A stretch of DNA of 64,000 nt from Bacteroidales bacterium UBA5382 (lineage in GTDB: Bacteria > Bacteroidota > Bacteroidia > Bacteroidales > Dysgonomonadaceae): the NCBI GenBank assembly GCA_002409745.1, contig DHOU01000016.1:12566-76565 (forward strand), read 5' to 3'. Each line of letters begins with the position of its first letter. Within the stretch, counting starts at the first letter, position 1. The position numbers and the translations under genes were made by a program. Below, one piece after another: positions 25,779 through 33,930 of the stretch. The notes under the pieces are model-generated. The model worked only from the letters and a program-made list of their open reading frames with translations. It made no database searches and was not told the origin of the DNA.

Positions 25779-26162
25779 ATGTCTGAAAATGAATTATCCT
25801 ACCAAATACGAGGCGCTATTTTCAAAGTATATAATGCCCTTGGTCCCGGATTATTAGAATCAGTTTATGAACATGTATTGGCTTATGAATTAATGAAATC
25901 CGGGTTGAGTGTCCGGACAGAAGTAGCATTGCCTGTGATATATGAGAAAATAAAACTCGACGTAGGTTATAGGATTGATATATTGGTTGAGGACAGCGTA
26001 ATCATCGAGATTAAATCGGTAAAAGAGTTATGCGATATACATTACAAACAAATCCATACCTATCTTAAATTATCGGACAAAAGGCTCGGGCTACTAGTAA
26101 ACTTCAATACTTCCGACATCACTTCATCGATCAAGAGAATCGTCAATCATCTCATGGAATAA
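25779..26162 (+). CDS. GxxExxY-family protein with PD-(D/E)XK nuclease-like core
   Basis: The name-giving motif is present as G24-LL-E27-SV-Y30. Further on, Asp67 (YRIDILV) and E77-I-K79 (VIIEIKS) form a D...ExK arrangement typical of PD-(D/E)XK nuclease folds. The function of the family is unknown. The 127 residues are complete. The gene is enclosed by a perfect 26-bp inverted repeat (25710-25735 and 26163-26188), whose right arm begins immediately after the stop codon. It interrupts the porM-porN junction on the operon strand. Confidence 0.9.
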   Translation: MSENELSYQIRGAIFKVYNALGPGLLESVYEHVLAYELMKSGLSVRTEVALPVIYEKIKLDVGYRIDILVEDSVIIEIKSVKELCDIHYKQIHTYLKLSDKRLGLLVNFNTSDITSSIKRIVNHLME

Positions 26163-26188
26163 ATCTGCGTAAATCTGCAAAATCTGCG
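26163..26188 (-). repeat. Right arm of the 26-bp inverted repeat
   Basis: Exact reverse complement of 25710-25735. It starts at the first base after the TAA of the GxxExxY gene and ends 27 bp before porN. The whole unit from arm to arm is 479 bp. Confidence 0.9.
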
Positions 26189-26215
26189 AGAGATAAGAAA
26201 ATAAAAGAACAGATA

Positions 26216-27214
26216 ATGAAAAAAAAACGTATTTTATTCATCCTAAGCGCCGTCGCCTTCGCAATGGTTTCGGTATGTAATAGTTGGGCGCAGGAAACGG
26301 CGCAGGATATCCTGAACCGCCGCAGCAACCAAACCGCACAACCCAACCGTGCAACCGCCGCATCGGGCATCCGGGCTCGGCAACTGAACAGAGGGCAAGA
26401 AGACATCCTCGACCGCGCAAAATGGTCGCGCATCATCTACCGTTATCTCGACTTGTCGAAGGAAGCCAACGCCCCTCTTTACTATCCGCTTACACCCGAG
26501 GACGGGCGCATGAATCTCTTCTCGATGATTTTCCGCCTTCTGCAGGACGGACAGATCAAGGCGTATGAATATCTCGACGGCAAAGAACTGTTCACCGATC
26601 AATATACGGTCGATTTTAACGAATTCCTCGACCGCTTCGATATCTATCATACCACCGAAAACGGGCGCGCTGTGGTGAGTGATGTGGACATTCCCGCCAA
26701 CGAAGTACAGGGATATTATCTAAAGGAAGCCTATTATTTCGAGACGGGGACGTCGAACTTCCACCGCGTGCCGATCGCGATCTGTCCGGTCATCTTCCGC
26801 CAGGGCGATTATGATGCGCAGACGGTGCGTTACCCGCTCTTCTGGATTCCTTATGCCGAAATCGCTCCCTATGCCTTGCAAATGCCTCTGATGACCTCGA
26901 GCCTCAACAATACGATGAGCGGCACGGTAGACGATTTTTTCCGCAAGCACGACTATGACGGGGAAATCTATAAAGCGGCCAATCCTCGTAACCTGGCGAT
27001 TTCGCAATACACTTCCACGCCCGAAGAGGCGGCACGGGAACGGGCGAAAATCGAACAGCAACTCCTCGAGTTCGAAAAGGGTCTATGGAAAGAAGAACCC
27101 TATGCCTCCGCACAACAAGCGAAACAACGGTCTTCCAAGAGACAAAGCCGGAAAACCGGAAGCGGTTCTTCATCGTCCGCCTCTGCGCAAACCATGCGCG
27201 ACCGAAGGTACTGA
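26216..27214 (+). CDS. porN: T9SS periplasmic ring protein PorN/GldN
   Basis: Periplasmic partner of PorK in the large T9SS ring. It has a signal peptide (about 1-24, ending CNSWAQE) and a GldN domain with AKWSRIIYRYLDLSKEANA, PLYYPLTPEDGRMNLFS and PLFWIPYAEIAPYA. The C-terminal ~35 residues are a basic, Ser-rich low-complexity tail. 332 residues fits the family. It is separated from porM by an antitoxin-like gene and the inverted-repeat unit. Confidence 0.94.
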   Translation: MKKKRILFILSAVAFAMVSVCNSWAQETAQDILNRRSNQTAQPNRATAASGIRARQLNRGQEDILDRAKWSRIIYRYLDLSKEANAPLYYPLTPEDGRMNLFSMIFRLLQDGQIKAYEYLDGKELFTDQYTVDFNEFLDRFDIYHTTENGRAVVSDVDIPANEVQGYYLKEAYYFETGTSNFHRVPIAICPVIFRQGDYDAQTVRYPLFWIPYAEIAPYALQMPLMTSSLNNTMSGTVDDFFRKHDYDGEIYKAANPRNLAISQYTSTPEEAARERAKIEQQLLEFEKGLWKEEPYASAQQAKQRSSKRQSRKTGSGSSSSASAQTMRDRRY

Positions 27215-27250
27215 AATGAGCGATGAACGATGAGCGATGAGCGATGAGCG
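27215..27250. repeat. Heptamer tract (gatgagc)n
   Basis: Four copies of a 7-bp gatgagc/gatgaac unit directly after the porN stop codon. Confidence 0.8.
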
Positions 27251-27309
27251 ATTTGCTCTTGACACAGAGACCGGAGACCCGTACCCATCTTTGGCGCAAG
27301 TCAGATTAT

Positions 27310-27648
27310 TTATAGCCCGACTTCCTCTATCAATGCCTTTATTTCATTTGCCGTAATGGTATCCCGCTCGCTCTTGTCGTAAATATAAAGCAAGTTGATT
27401 TCACGTTCTTCCGGATTCACGATAACCGTCACGGTGATCACTCGCGCGCCGTGGCTCTTGCCGCGCCCTTTGCTGCCGACAGCCATACGCACTTTGCGGA
27501 GGCCGTTGCCGAGGCTGACTCCCGCCTCGGGATTCTTATAAAGTTCCTCCAACAAGGCAGCATAATCCTCCTTAATAGAGTGATACTTTTTACCCAACCA
27601 TTTTAATTCTCGTTCAAAAGGTCGGAGGACTTTAATTTTATAGTTCAT
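27310..27648 (-). CDS. RelE/ParE-superfamily toxin
   Basis: A 112-residue basic protein with the RelE/ParE layout: an N-terminal helix pair (RPFERELKWLGKKYHSIKEDYAALLEEL), a middle LGNGLRKVRMAV segment, then strands with basic residues (GARVITVTVIVNPEEREINLLYIYDKSE). Such toxins usually cleave mRNA at the ribosome or poison gyrase. Its start overlaps the end of the upstream antitoxin gene by 11 bp, the classic order for these pairs. Confidence 0.85.
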   Translation of the reverse strand: MNYKIKVLRPFERELKWLGKKYHSIKEDYAALLEELYKNPEAGVSLGNGLRKVRMAVGSKGRGKSHGARVITVTVIVNPEEREINLLYIYDKSERDTITANEIKALIEEVGL

Positions 27649-27973
27649 TGAGTAATTCCTCTGCGGTTTTACCTTTTCTCCCTGTGCGTTGGCGCTCCTT
27701 CATCTCTAAAAGCCCTTCGCGGATGGCGGACAGGATCTCTTCTTTGCCGATGGTTTCTTCTTCCTCGTCAACAGCGGGTTTCGGGGCGGATTGCCCGGCG
27801 GCTTTTACCAACGTCTTGACGGCCTTTTGAAGGATGCCCGGATTGTCGATGCTGATCAATGCATGGATGCCTGCCAACTTAAGGGCATTCATGTCGATTT
27901 CGTAAGCCGCTTGCGGTTCAGACACCTTATTCGTTTCTTTCTCAACGGATTCATTCTGCTTTTTCGTTTTCAT
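27638..27973 (-). CDS. Antitoxin of the RelE/ParE-type pair
   Basis: A 111-residue acidic/helical protein directly upstream of and overlapping the toxin gene. The middle part (LISIDNPGILQKAVKTLVKAAGQS) and the ending KEEILSAIREGLLEMKERQRTGRKGKTAEELLNEL resemble antitoxins of Bacteroidetes RelE-type pairs. The antitoxin role is inferred mainly from position. A minus-strand TACCTTTG box (28005-28012) lies about 35 bp upstream of its start. Confidence 0.8.
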   Translation of the reverse strand: MKTKKQNESVEKETNKVSEPQAAYEIDMNALKLAGIHALISIDNPGILQKAVKTLVKAAGQSAPKPAVDEEEETIGKEEILSAIREGLLEMKERQRTGRKGKTAEELLNEL

Positions 27974-28004
27974 TTCTTTCTATACATAAAATGGTTAATC
28001 GTCA

Positions 28005-28012
28005 CAAAGGTA
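28005..28012 (-). promoter_or_regulatory. -7 box of the RelE-type pair
   Basis: The minus strand reads TACCTTTG, a TAnnTTTG match, 32 bp upstream of the antitoxin start. No convincing -33 element was seen. Confidence 0.45.
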
Positions 28013-28247
28013 TCGTATTTTCCGGAAGAAAAAGAAAGCCGGAAGAAAAATAATCACGCAAATAGTTGGCGGTTTCAAAAATTGTTCCGACCTTCGCCGT
28101 GTAATCCGGATGTTTGTGTCCCGATAATATGAATGAACTTCTTTTATATGATAAAAGGGTGTTCATCTATCGTAACGGACGTGAGGTCCATGAGAATCGT
28201 ATCCCATCCGTCCCCATATTGCCCGCCTTAGACAGCACCTTAACGGC

Positions 28248-28542
28248 GACCCCGCGCAAAGGGCTTTTCGTATGCCGGAAACCTGCCGCGACCCCGCACA
28301 AGAGGCTTTTGCGCTTCCAAACGACATTCATAGACCTCGATAAGGAGGCTTTCCGTTTTCAAAACACCTCTAGAGGACACCGCGAGACACCTTCCGCACT
28401 TCAAAACACATCTTTCGACCCCGATAAACCTGTTTTTGACCTCGAAAATCCATTTCCCGACCTCGATAAACGTGTTTCGGGACTCCGAAATGCATCTATT
28501 GACCCCGGTGAGGCGTTTTCGACCCTCCGAAGGTGTCTCGCG
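28248..28542 (+). repeat. 42-bp (2 x 21 bp) repeat array upstream of a DUF6261 gene, copy A
   Basis: About seven degenerate 42-bp units alternate two 21-bp halves, one like gacctcgataaacgtgtttcg split into shorter runs (gacctcgataaa, gtgtttcg) and one like ggactccgaaatgcatct. The array lies in an open frame (28114-28683, 189 codons) where it reads as 14-residue repeats such as DLDKEAFRFQNTSR and DPDKPVFDLENPFP. That frame ends 27 bp before the DUF6261 start. Whether the frame is translated is unknown. The rest of 27974-28710 holds no other gene. Confidence 0.75.
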
Positions 28543-28710
28543 CGGGTCTTCAAAGCGTTTTTCAACTCTTGCAGCCCGTTTGTAGAGATCGGCCGGCCGG
28601 TTTCATTTTTCCGGCTTTCCATCGCCGAGGTGCACGGGGAAAACATAAGACTTCGAGAGCCGGTAATGGCCGGCGTTACATAGTGTATTAATCAATTAAA
28701 TGGATATAAA

Positions 28711-29457
28711 ATGGAAAAGATTATCAATTTTGGCTTAGGCAAGCTCAACAATTCCGAACATATCGGATTTCATTCTTCTGTTTCTTCCTTCATCCCCACC
28801 GCAAGCCCTGAAAAAATCGGGGCCGAAACCTTGGCGGATCCTTACGGGCAGGCTATCGATGCCGAGCAAGACCTGGTGCATCGCGGCACAGGCAGTTCTA
28901 CCACGGCGGAAAAAGACGCCCTGGAACCCGAACGCGATGACTATTGCTCCTATATTATCAGTGAAATCCTCAACGCGGCCCGATCGCCAAATTCCGCCAA
29001 ACGCGACGCTTACACGGCATTAGCGCCCGTCATCAGCCCCTATAAAGGCCTCGCCTCGCGGCCGAAGAACCAGGAGACGGCCGACATCAAGGGGATGGTG
29101 CTCGACCTGCGCGCCCCGGCCCTGGCGCCTCACATCGCGGCTGTGGGTATCGCTACGGATATCGATGCGCTGGAAACGATAAACGACAGTTACGACCAAT
29201 GGGAAAAGCAAACGGTGCTCGACAAGCCCGCAGCAGCCGATACGGCAGCCAAACGCAAGGCGATCGACAAACTTTACGGCCAGATTACCCAACGCGCTTA
29301 TGCCATGGCCGTGCTTGCCACAGCCGAGCAGCCCAATGCAGAGGCTAAGGAGTTCGTTTCGAACGTCAACAACCTGATCCAACGAACCAAAACGCTCTAC
29401 AACCAACGCATCGCGCAACTCAAAGCCGACCGGACAAAAAAGGAGACCGGAAAATAA
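28711..29457 (+). CDS. DUF6261-type protein, paralogue 1
   Basis: A 248-residue protein of unknown function, soluble and largely helical, with no signal peptide. It shares spacing and key segments with the product at 54338-55117: AKR-x-AY (AKRDAYTAL versus AKRAAYNNL), PKNQ-x-T (PKNQETAD versus PKNQTNAT) and a VN...R motif near the end (VSNVNNLIQRTKTLY versus LTAVNVVRKRYHELL). Both look like the Bacteroidetes DUF6261 family. The array of 42-bp repeats just upstream is also shared. A terminator follows. Confidence 0.78.
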   Translation: MEKIINFGLGKLNNSEHIGFHSSVSSFIPTASPEKIGAETLADPYGQAIDAEQDLVHRGTGSSTTAEKDALEPERDDYCSYIISEILNAARSPNSAKRDAYTALAPVISPYKGLASRPKNQETADIKGMVLDLRAPALAPHIAAVGIATDIDALETINDSYDQWEKQTVLDKPAAADTAAKRKAIDKLYGQITQRAYAMAVLATAEQPNAEAKEFVSNVNNLIQRTKTLYNQRIAQLKADRTKKETGK

Positions 29458-29494
29458 AGGCCTTGTGAAAGGCTTTGTGAATCTCTCGTTAACG

Positions 29495-29522
29495 GAGGGT
29501 GTCGTTAGCGGCACCCTCTTTT
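29495..29522 (+). terminator. Intrinsic terminator of DUF6261 gene 1
   Basis: A 7-bp perfect stem gagggtg (29495-29501) / caccctc (29512-29518), with a 10-base loop, is followed by TTTT, 38 bp after the stop codon. Confidence 0.8.
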
Positions 29523-29659
29523 ATATAGTCATTGCGCTTTTATTCACGCCCAGCACGCTTCGCCCCGGGCTTTAAGTTACCCGATATAACGGTCAGTTGC
29601 AACAGCCATATGCTCCATTTCATATTCTTCAACAACATCCGAAACAAGAGTCAGTTCTA

Positions 29660-29782
29660 TCATATTTTTATCTGTAGGCGGAAGCGCTCATCCAAGCCAT
29701 CCTGCTTTCGGGCATACCATTGTTTCGCAGACAATAAATCATTCTTAACCTCGTCAAGATAGAAAGCTGCGTATTTCTTCAT
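29660..29782 (-). pseudogene. Truncated ParE/RelE-like toxin remnant
   Basis: A 40-codon frame starts ATGAAGAAATACGC and encodes FYLDEVKNDLLSAKQWYARK then QDGLDERFRL, which is the N-terminal third of a ParE-type toxin (helix pair with WY and GL..RF). It then hits a TGA. Downstream DNA in another frame contains a weak continuation (LLFRMLLKN). The start lies 6 bp after the stop of the small frame at 29789-29953, the order expected for an antitoxin-toxin operon. Confidence 0.6.
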
Positions 29783-29788
29783 CTCCTC

Positions 29789-29953
29789 TTATTGAAAAAG
29801 CTGATCCGGCGGATGCAGCCGTTCGGGATGCTTATTGGCTGTTTCCAGACGTGTGTCAATAAAATCCTTTTCCCATTGGGGGAGATCGCCGGTGATCTCT
29901 TCAACGCCCATGGAAACTCCATCTTTATCTTTTAATATCTGTGCTTGTATCAT
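29789..29953 (-). CDS. Small ORF, probable antitoxin partner of the ParE-like remnant
   Basis: 54 codons beginning MIQAQILKDKDGVSMGVEEI and ending PERLHPPDQLFQ. No family is recognised with certainty. It lies immediately upstream of the ParE-like remnant (6-bp gap) in the antitoxin position. It may itself be shortened or frameshifted. An inverted-repeat element inserted 16 bp upstream of its start may have removed its promoter. Confidence 0.4.
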   Translation of the reverse strand: MIQAQILKDKDGVSMGVEEITGDLPQWEKDFIDTRLETANKHPERLHPPDQLFQ

Positions 29954-29969
29954 AATTCCAATAAATTAA

Positions 29970-30149
29970 GAAACTGTTTAAATTTCTTACGAAGTCTATA
30001 TTTGAAATTCTTCGCCTTCAAAAAGTTTCTTTTTTGTATTCTTCTTCCTTTTATTTGGCTCAAATAGCCCGCTATTATCGTCAAAACAAGAAAGAATACT
30101 CCTAAAAAATAATTCTTTTTGAAGCAGCGAAACAAATTTAAACAGTTTC
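29970..30149. mobile_element. MITE-like element, 180 bp
   Basis: The ends are inverted repeats: agaaactgtttaaattt (29969-29985) and its exact complement aaatttaaacagtttct (30134-30150). Taking gaaactg...cagtttc as the element, both sides carry the trinucleotide taa (29967-29969 and 30150-30152), which fits a 3-bp target duplication. The interior holds no convincing gene. It lies just upstream of the decayed toxin-antitoxin pair. Confidence 0.6.
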
Positions 30150-30301
30150 TAAGTCGTTTTGCATGATCGGGCATCATTCAAACAAGTTTGATTTCTGCTC
30201 CCGCCTAACGAAATAGTTTTTGAATGTGTAAGGCAATCTCGATGAATCGGGACAAGTGGAGGATAGGGCTCGAAAAGGGGATTCATCAGCACATCAGCAC
30301 A

Positions 30302-31624
30302 TCAATCTTTCTGCCCGATACCCTGATGGTCGAAGCCGTAAGAGGCCAAATCTTCTCGGTTATAGATATTCCGTCCGTCAACCACCAAATGAGAACGCAT
30401 AATCTTCTTCAGAATATTCCAATTCGGCAGCCGGAACTCTTTCCACTCGGTGGGAACGATCAAGGCATCGGCCTCGTTGGCGGCGTCGTAAATATCCGTG
30501 GCATAGTAAATGTCTTCCTGCAAATACTTGCGCGCTTCTTTCATCGCCGCGGGATCGTAAGCCCGCACGTTCACACCGGCCTTCAGCAGGCTCCGGATAA
30601 GAGTCAGCGAGGGGGCATCGCGCATATCGTCGGTTTCGGGTTTGAACGACAATCCCCACACGGCAACCGTTTTGCCCTTTATATCTCCCTGAAAATAACG
30701 GCTGAATTTATCGAACAAGATGCCTTTCTGCCGGTTGTTCACTTCTTCCACCGCTTTGAGTACGCCCATCTCATAACCGGCCTCCTCGCCGGCTTGAATG
30801 ATGGCGCGGATATCTTTCGGAAAACAACTCCCGCCGTAACCGCAGCCCGGATATAAAAAGTATTTACCGATGCGCGAGTCGCTGCCCATGCCGCGGCGCA
30901 CCATGTTCACATCCGCTCCGAGGCGTTCGCACAGGTTGGCGATGTCGTTCATAAAACTGATGCGCGTGGCCAGCATGGCGTTGGAGGCATATTTCGTCAT
31001 TTCCGACGAAAGGATATCCATAAAGATTACTCGGAAATTATTCAACAGGAAGGGGCGGTAAAGCCGGGTCATCAGGTTGCGCGCCCGCTCGGTCTCAACG
31101 CCGACCACAACGCGGTCGGGACTCATAAAATCTTCCACCGCAGCGCCTTCTTTCAAGAACTCGGGATTCGAGGCCACATCGAAATCGAGGTCTTCCGCGC
31201 CCCTCAGACGCATGCGTTCCTTTACCTTTTCGCGGATACGGAAAGAGGTTCCTACCGGTACGGTGCTTTTGGTCACGATCAACAGCGGCGTATCGATATG
31301 GTCGCCGATGGTACGGGCGACTTCAAACACGTACGAAAGATCGGCATTCCCCTGCTCGTCCGACGGCGTACCTACCGCAATAAACACAATTTCCATGCTG
31401 TTCAGTACCGACGGCAGATCGGTGGTGAAATGCAGACGGTCGGCTTCGTAATTCCGCAGAACAATATTCTTCAATCCCGGCTCGTAAATCGGGATCACTC
31501 CGTTTTTCAGCCCTTCTATCTTTTCGTTATCGATATCGACACAGGTGACATCCACCCCCATTTCGGCAAAACACGCGCCCGACACCAGTCCCACGTATCC
31601 TGTTCCAACAACGGCTATCTTCAT
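30302..31624 (-). CDS. ugd: UDP-glucose 6-dehydrogenase
   Basis: Oxidises UDP-glucose to UDP-glucuronate with NAD, supplying surface polysaccharide synthesis. The NAD-binding loop VVGTGYVGLVSG is at residues 5-16 and the catalytic Cys267 lies in GYGGSCFPKD. 440 residues is normal. It is the last gene of a minus-strand run starting at aroQ, 14 bp downstream of the lolE-like gene. Confidence 0.95.
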   Translation of the reverse strand: MKIAVVGTGYVGLVSGACFAEMGVDVTCVDIDNEKIEGLKNGVIPIYEPGLKNIVLRNYEADRLHFTTDLPSVLNSMEIVFIAVGTPSDEQGNADLSYVFEVARTIGDHIDTPLLIVTKSTVPVGTSFRIREKVKERMRLRGAEDLDFDVASNPEFLKEGAAVEDFMSPDRVVVGVETERARNLMTRLYRPFLLNNFRVIFMDILSSEMTKYASNAMLATRISFMNDIANLCERLGADVNMVRRGMGSDSRIGKYFLYPGCGYGGSCFPKDIRAIIQAGEEAGYEMGVLKAVEEVNNRQKGILFDKFSRYFQGDIKGKTVAVWGLSFKPETDDMRDAPSLTLIRSLLKAGVNVRAYDPAAMKEARKYLQEDIYYATDIYDAANEADALIVPTEWKEFRLPNWNILKKIMRSHLVVDGRNIYNREDLASYGFDHQGIGQKD

Positions 31625-31638
31625 ACAATCTCGTTACT

Positions 31639-32865
31639 TTATATTGATTTCAATTTTTTCTTCAGATTATTGACGGGATACAATACGGTCAGCCCGCAAA
31701 TGACGCTCACGATGGCAAAGACGATGACGACATCGGTAAAGCGGACAATCACCGGATAGGCATCCACGACATACGCGCCCGGCGTATCGCTCAGACGGAT
31801 CAGCCCGAAATGCTGCTGCAAAAGGCATAATGCCAGTCCCAAAACAATACCGGCGATGATGCCGATAAGCGAAATGAGCCATCCTTCATAAAGGAATACG
31901 TGCAAAACGAGAGAATCGGGAGCGCCCATATTCCGGAGGCTTTTGATATCCTCGGTTTTCTCTACGATAAGCATCAGCAGCGACCCGACGACATTAAAAA
32001 CGGCTATCAACAAGATGAAGGCAAGGATGAGGAACGTCACCCACTTCTCGATTTGCAGCATGCGGTACGACTCTTTTTGTTGCTCGTAACGGTCTTCGAC
32101 CAGATAGCTGTCGCCCAGCGCCCGCGCGATCTCCGATTTCACCTTTTTCACCGATGCCCCGGCCTGTAATTTGATATCGAGCGACGACACTTCCGTTTCG
32201 TAGCGCAACAACTCCCGGGCCAGTTGAATGGGAATGATTGCCAGTTGATCATCGTATTCGGGCTGGTTCAGGCTGAACACGCCCCCGACAAATGCCGATC
32301 CGATGGTGAATGCCGACGAAGGATTCGCGAGGTTCACCCGCTCATCGCGCTTCGGGGAATAGATTTCTACCGGATCGATGTAACCGGCGCGTATGCCCAA
32401 CGTCATCGCCAAACCCGCCCCGATACTCGTATAATCGACCACATCTTCGCGTAAGCGAAAATCACCGTCGATCAGAATGCGATCCATATCGGTCAACAGG
32501 CGGAACTCTTCCGACACTCCTTTCAAACGGACCGGCACCTGCCGGTCGCGGTAACGGAAAAGGGCGTTCTCTTCGAGCGATTCCGAAATCATCCCGATCC
32601 CCTCGACTCGAAGGGCCCGTTCGAACGGAGGCGTATGATAATCGAAAACCTTGCCTTGCCGGGCGGTGATTTTCAGTTCGGGATCGAACGCACTGAACAA
32701 TCCTTCCACTACCCCGCCAAAGCCGTTGAAGACCGACAGCACGCACACCATCGCCATGGTGGCAATAGCTATGCCGCACACGGAAATGATCGAGATCACA
32801 TTGATCGCATTGTGCGATTTCTTCGAGAAGAGATATCGCCGGGCAATAAAAAAGGATAAGTTCAC
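31639..32865 (-). CDS. LolC/LolE-family lipoprotein-releasing permease
   Basis: FtsX-type permease that helps extract lipoproteins from the inner membrane with a LolD ATPase, which is not in this window. 408 residues: an N-terminal membrane helix (about 22-45), a large periplasmic domain, and three C-terminal helices (about 275-300, 320-345 and 370-395). The N-terminus FFIARRYLFSKKSHNAIN is typical. It lies between rbfA and ugd in the same run. Confidence 0.9.
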   Translation of the reverse strand: MNLSFFIARRYLFSKKSHNAINVISIISVCGIAIATMAMVCVLSVFNGFGGVVEGLFSAFDPELKITARQGKVFDYHTPPFERALRVEGIGMISESLEENALFRYRDRQVPVRLKGVSEEFRLLTDMDRILIDGDFRLREDVVDYTSIGAGLAMTLGIRAGYIDPVEIYSPKRDERVNLANPSSAFTIGSAFVGGVFSLNQPEYDDQLAIIPIQLARELLRYETEVSSLDIKLQAGASVKKVKSEIARALGDSYLVEDRYEQQKESYRMLQIEKWVTFLILAFILLIAVFNVVGSLLMLIVEKTEDIKSLRNMGAPDSLVLHVFLYEGWLISLIGIIAGIVLGLALCLLQQHFGLIRLSDTPGAYVVDAYPVIVRFTDVVIVFAIVSVICGLTVLYPVNNLKKKLKSI

Positions 32866-32930
32866 TGCATCGTTTTTTTAGGTGTTTTATACCGGGGGCG
32901 TTGCTTGGAGCGACATTCTTTGTAACGCTT

Positions 32931-33272
32931 TTACTTATCGTCTTTCAATAACTTGTCGATGTTCTCGATATAATCGAGCGAGTCATCGAGATGGAAATTC
33001 AGATCGGGGATTACACGTAACTGCTTCCCCACTCTTTTACCCAAGTCGTAGCGCACCGCTTTCACGTTCTCGTTGATATTCGCCAGCAACTCCGCTCCTT
33101 TATCGGACGGGAAGATACTCAAATAAGCATGCGCGATGCCTAAGTCGGGCGAAACACGTACATTGGTCACCGAAATGAGTACGCCGTGCATCTTTTTGGT
33201 TTCGAGCAAAAAGATCTCGCTCAGTTCTTTTTGAATCAAGCGGTTTATTTTTAACTGTCTGTTTGTTTCCAT
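32931..33272 (-). CDS. rbfA: 30S ribosome-binding factor A
   Basis: KH-fold protein needed for late 16S rRNA processing and cold adaptation. 113 residues with the family features RLIQKELSEIF near the start and VTNVRVSPDLGIAHAYLSIF in the middle. Its start lies 22 bp inside the end of the upstream methyltransferase gene, so translation is probably coupled. Confidence 0.93.
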   Translation of the reverse strand: METNRQLKINRLIQKELSEIFLLETKKMHGVLISVTNVRVSPDLGIAHAYLSIFPSDKGAELLANINENVKAVRYDLGKRVGKQLRVIPDLNFHLDDSLDYIENIDKLLKDDK

Positions 33273-33919
33273 CGTCTATCTTTTTTTCGTATCAGCGTCA
33301 GTCCGTCACGAATAGGAAGAATCACCTTCTCCACGCGATCGTCGGCCGCCAACTTCTCATTAAACTCCAAAATTCCTTTGGTCTGCCAATCGTTGTTTGG
33401 CGTCTTCTCCAGCACCTTACCGCTCCACAACGTGTTATCGACCAGAATATAGCCTCCGGGTAACACTTTGGGAAGAATCAGTTCATAATGTTCCCAATAC
33501 TCCCTCTTGTCGGCATCGATAAACACCATCCCGAAAAAATCTTTGGCAAAAGCAGGAACAATCTTTGCCGCATCGCCGATATACAGGCATATCCGACCTT
33601 CATAAGGCGATGCGGCAAATGCTTCGCGGATAAAATCCTCCATCTCGTCATCCTTTTCAATCGTATAAACAAACGAAATGCCGGTTAATCCCTCTGCGAT
33701 ACACAAGGCGGAATATCCCGTGTAGGTTCCGATTTCGAGTACATTTTGCGGACGAATCATCTGCGTGAGCATTTTCAAAAACCGCCCCTGCAAATGCCCC
33801 GATAGCATGCGCGGATGCACCAGACGGATATGGGCTTTGCGATAGAGATCGCGAAGCCATGGCGGCTCCGGATCGCTATGCGACAAAATATATTCTTCCA
33901 ATGAATCGGTATCGAGCAT
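33251..33919 (-). CDS. Class I SAM-dependent O-methyltransferase
   Basis: Belongs to the catechol-O-methyltransferase-like family (Methyltransf_3). The SAM-binding loop is LEIGTYTGYSALCIAEGL and the metal-site stretches are VFIDADKREY and YILVDNTLWSG. 222 residues is normal. The physiological substrate is unknown. It overlaps rbfA by 22 bp and follows pyk after 11 bp. Confidence 0.92.
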   Translation of the reverse strand: MLDTDSLEEYILSHSDPEPPWLRDLYRKAHIRLVHPRMLSGHLQGRFLKMLTQMIRPQNVLEIGTYTGYSALCIAEGLTGISFVYTIEKDDEMEDFIREAFAASPYEGRICLYIGDAAKIVPAFAKDFFGMVFIDADKREYWEHYELILPKVLPGGYILVDNTLWSGKVLEKTPNNDWQTKGILEFNEKLAADDRVEKVILPIRDGLTLIRKKDRRWKQTDS

Positions 33920-33930
33920 GCCATTCGGCT

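Noticed and set aside
25710..26188. Reading the 26-bp arms as an intrinsic terminator pair
   Set aside because: The arms are 427 bp apart with a gene between them and no T-run follows either arm, so a terminator does not fit.
28248..28542. 42-bp array as CRISPR repeats or plasmid iterons
   Set aside because: The units are degenerate over their whole length with no constant repeat and variable spacer, and no replication initiator gene is near.
28114..28683. 189-codon open frame across the 42-bp repeat array
   Set aside because: Not listed as a gene because the array is stop-free partly by its 42-bp period (a multiple of three) and the opposite strand is also partly open. Translation cannot be shown from sequence; it is described under the repeat.
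29532..29762. 76-codon plus-strand frame
   Set aside because: It is antisense to the ParE-like remnant, which has clear family features.
29950..30177. 75-codon minus-strand frame over the MITE-like element
   Set aside because: It spans both inverted ends and has no recognisable family. It looks like chance coding in an AT-rich element.
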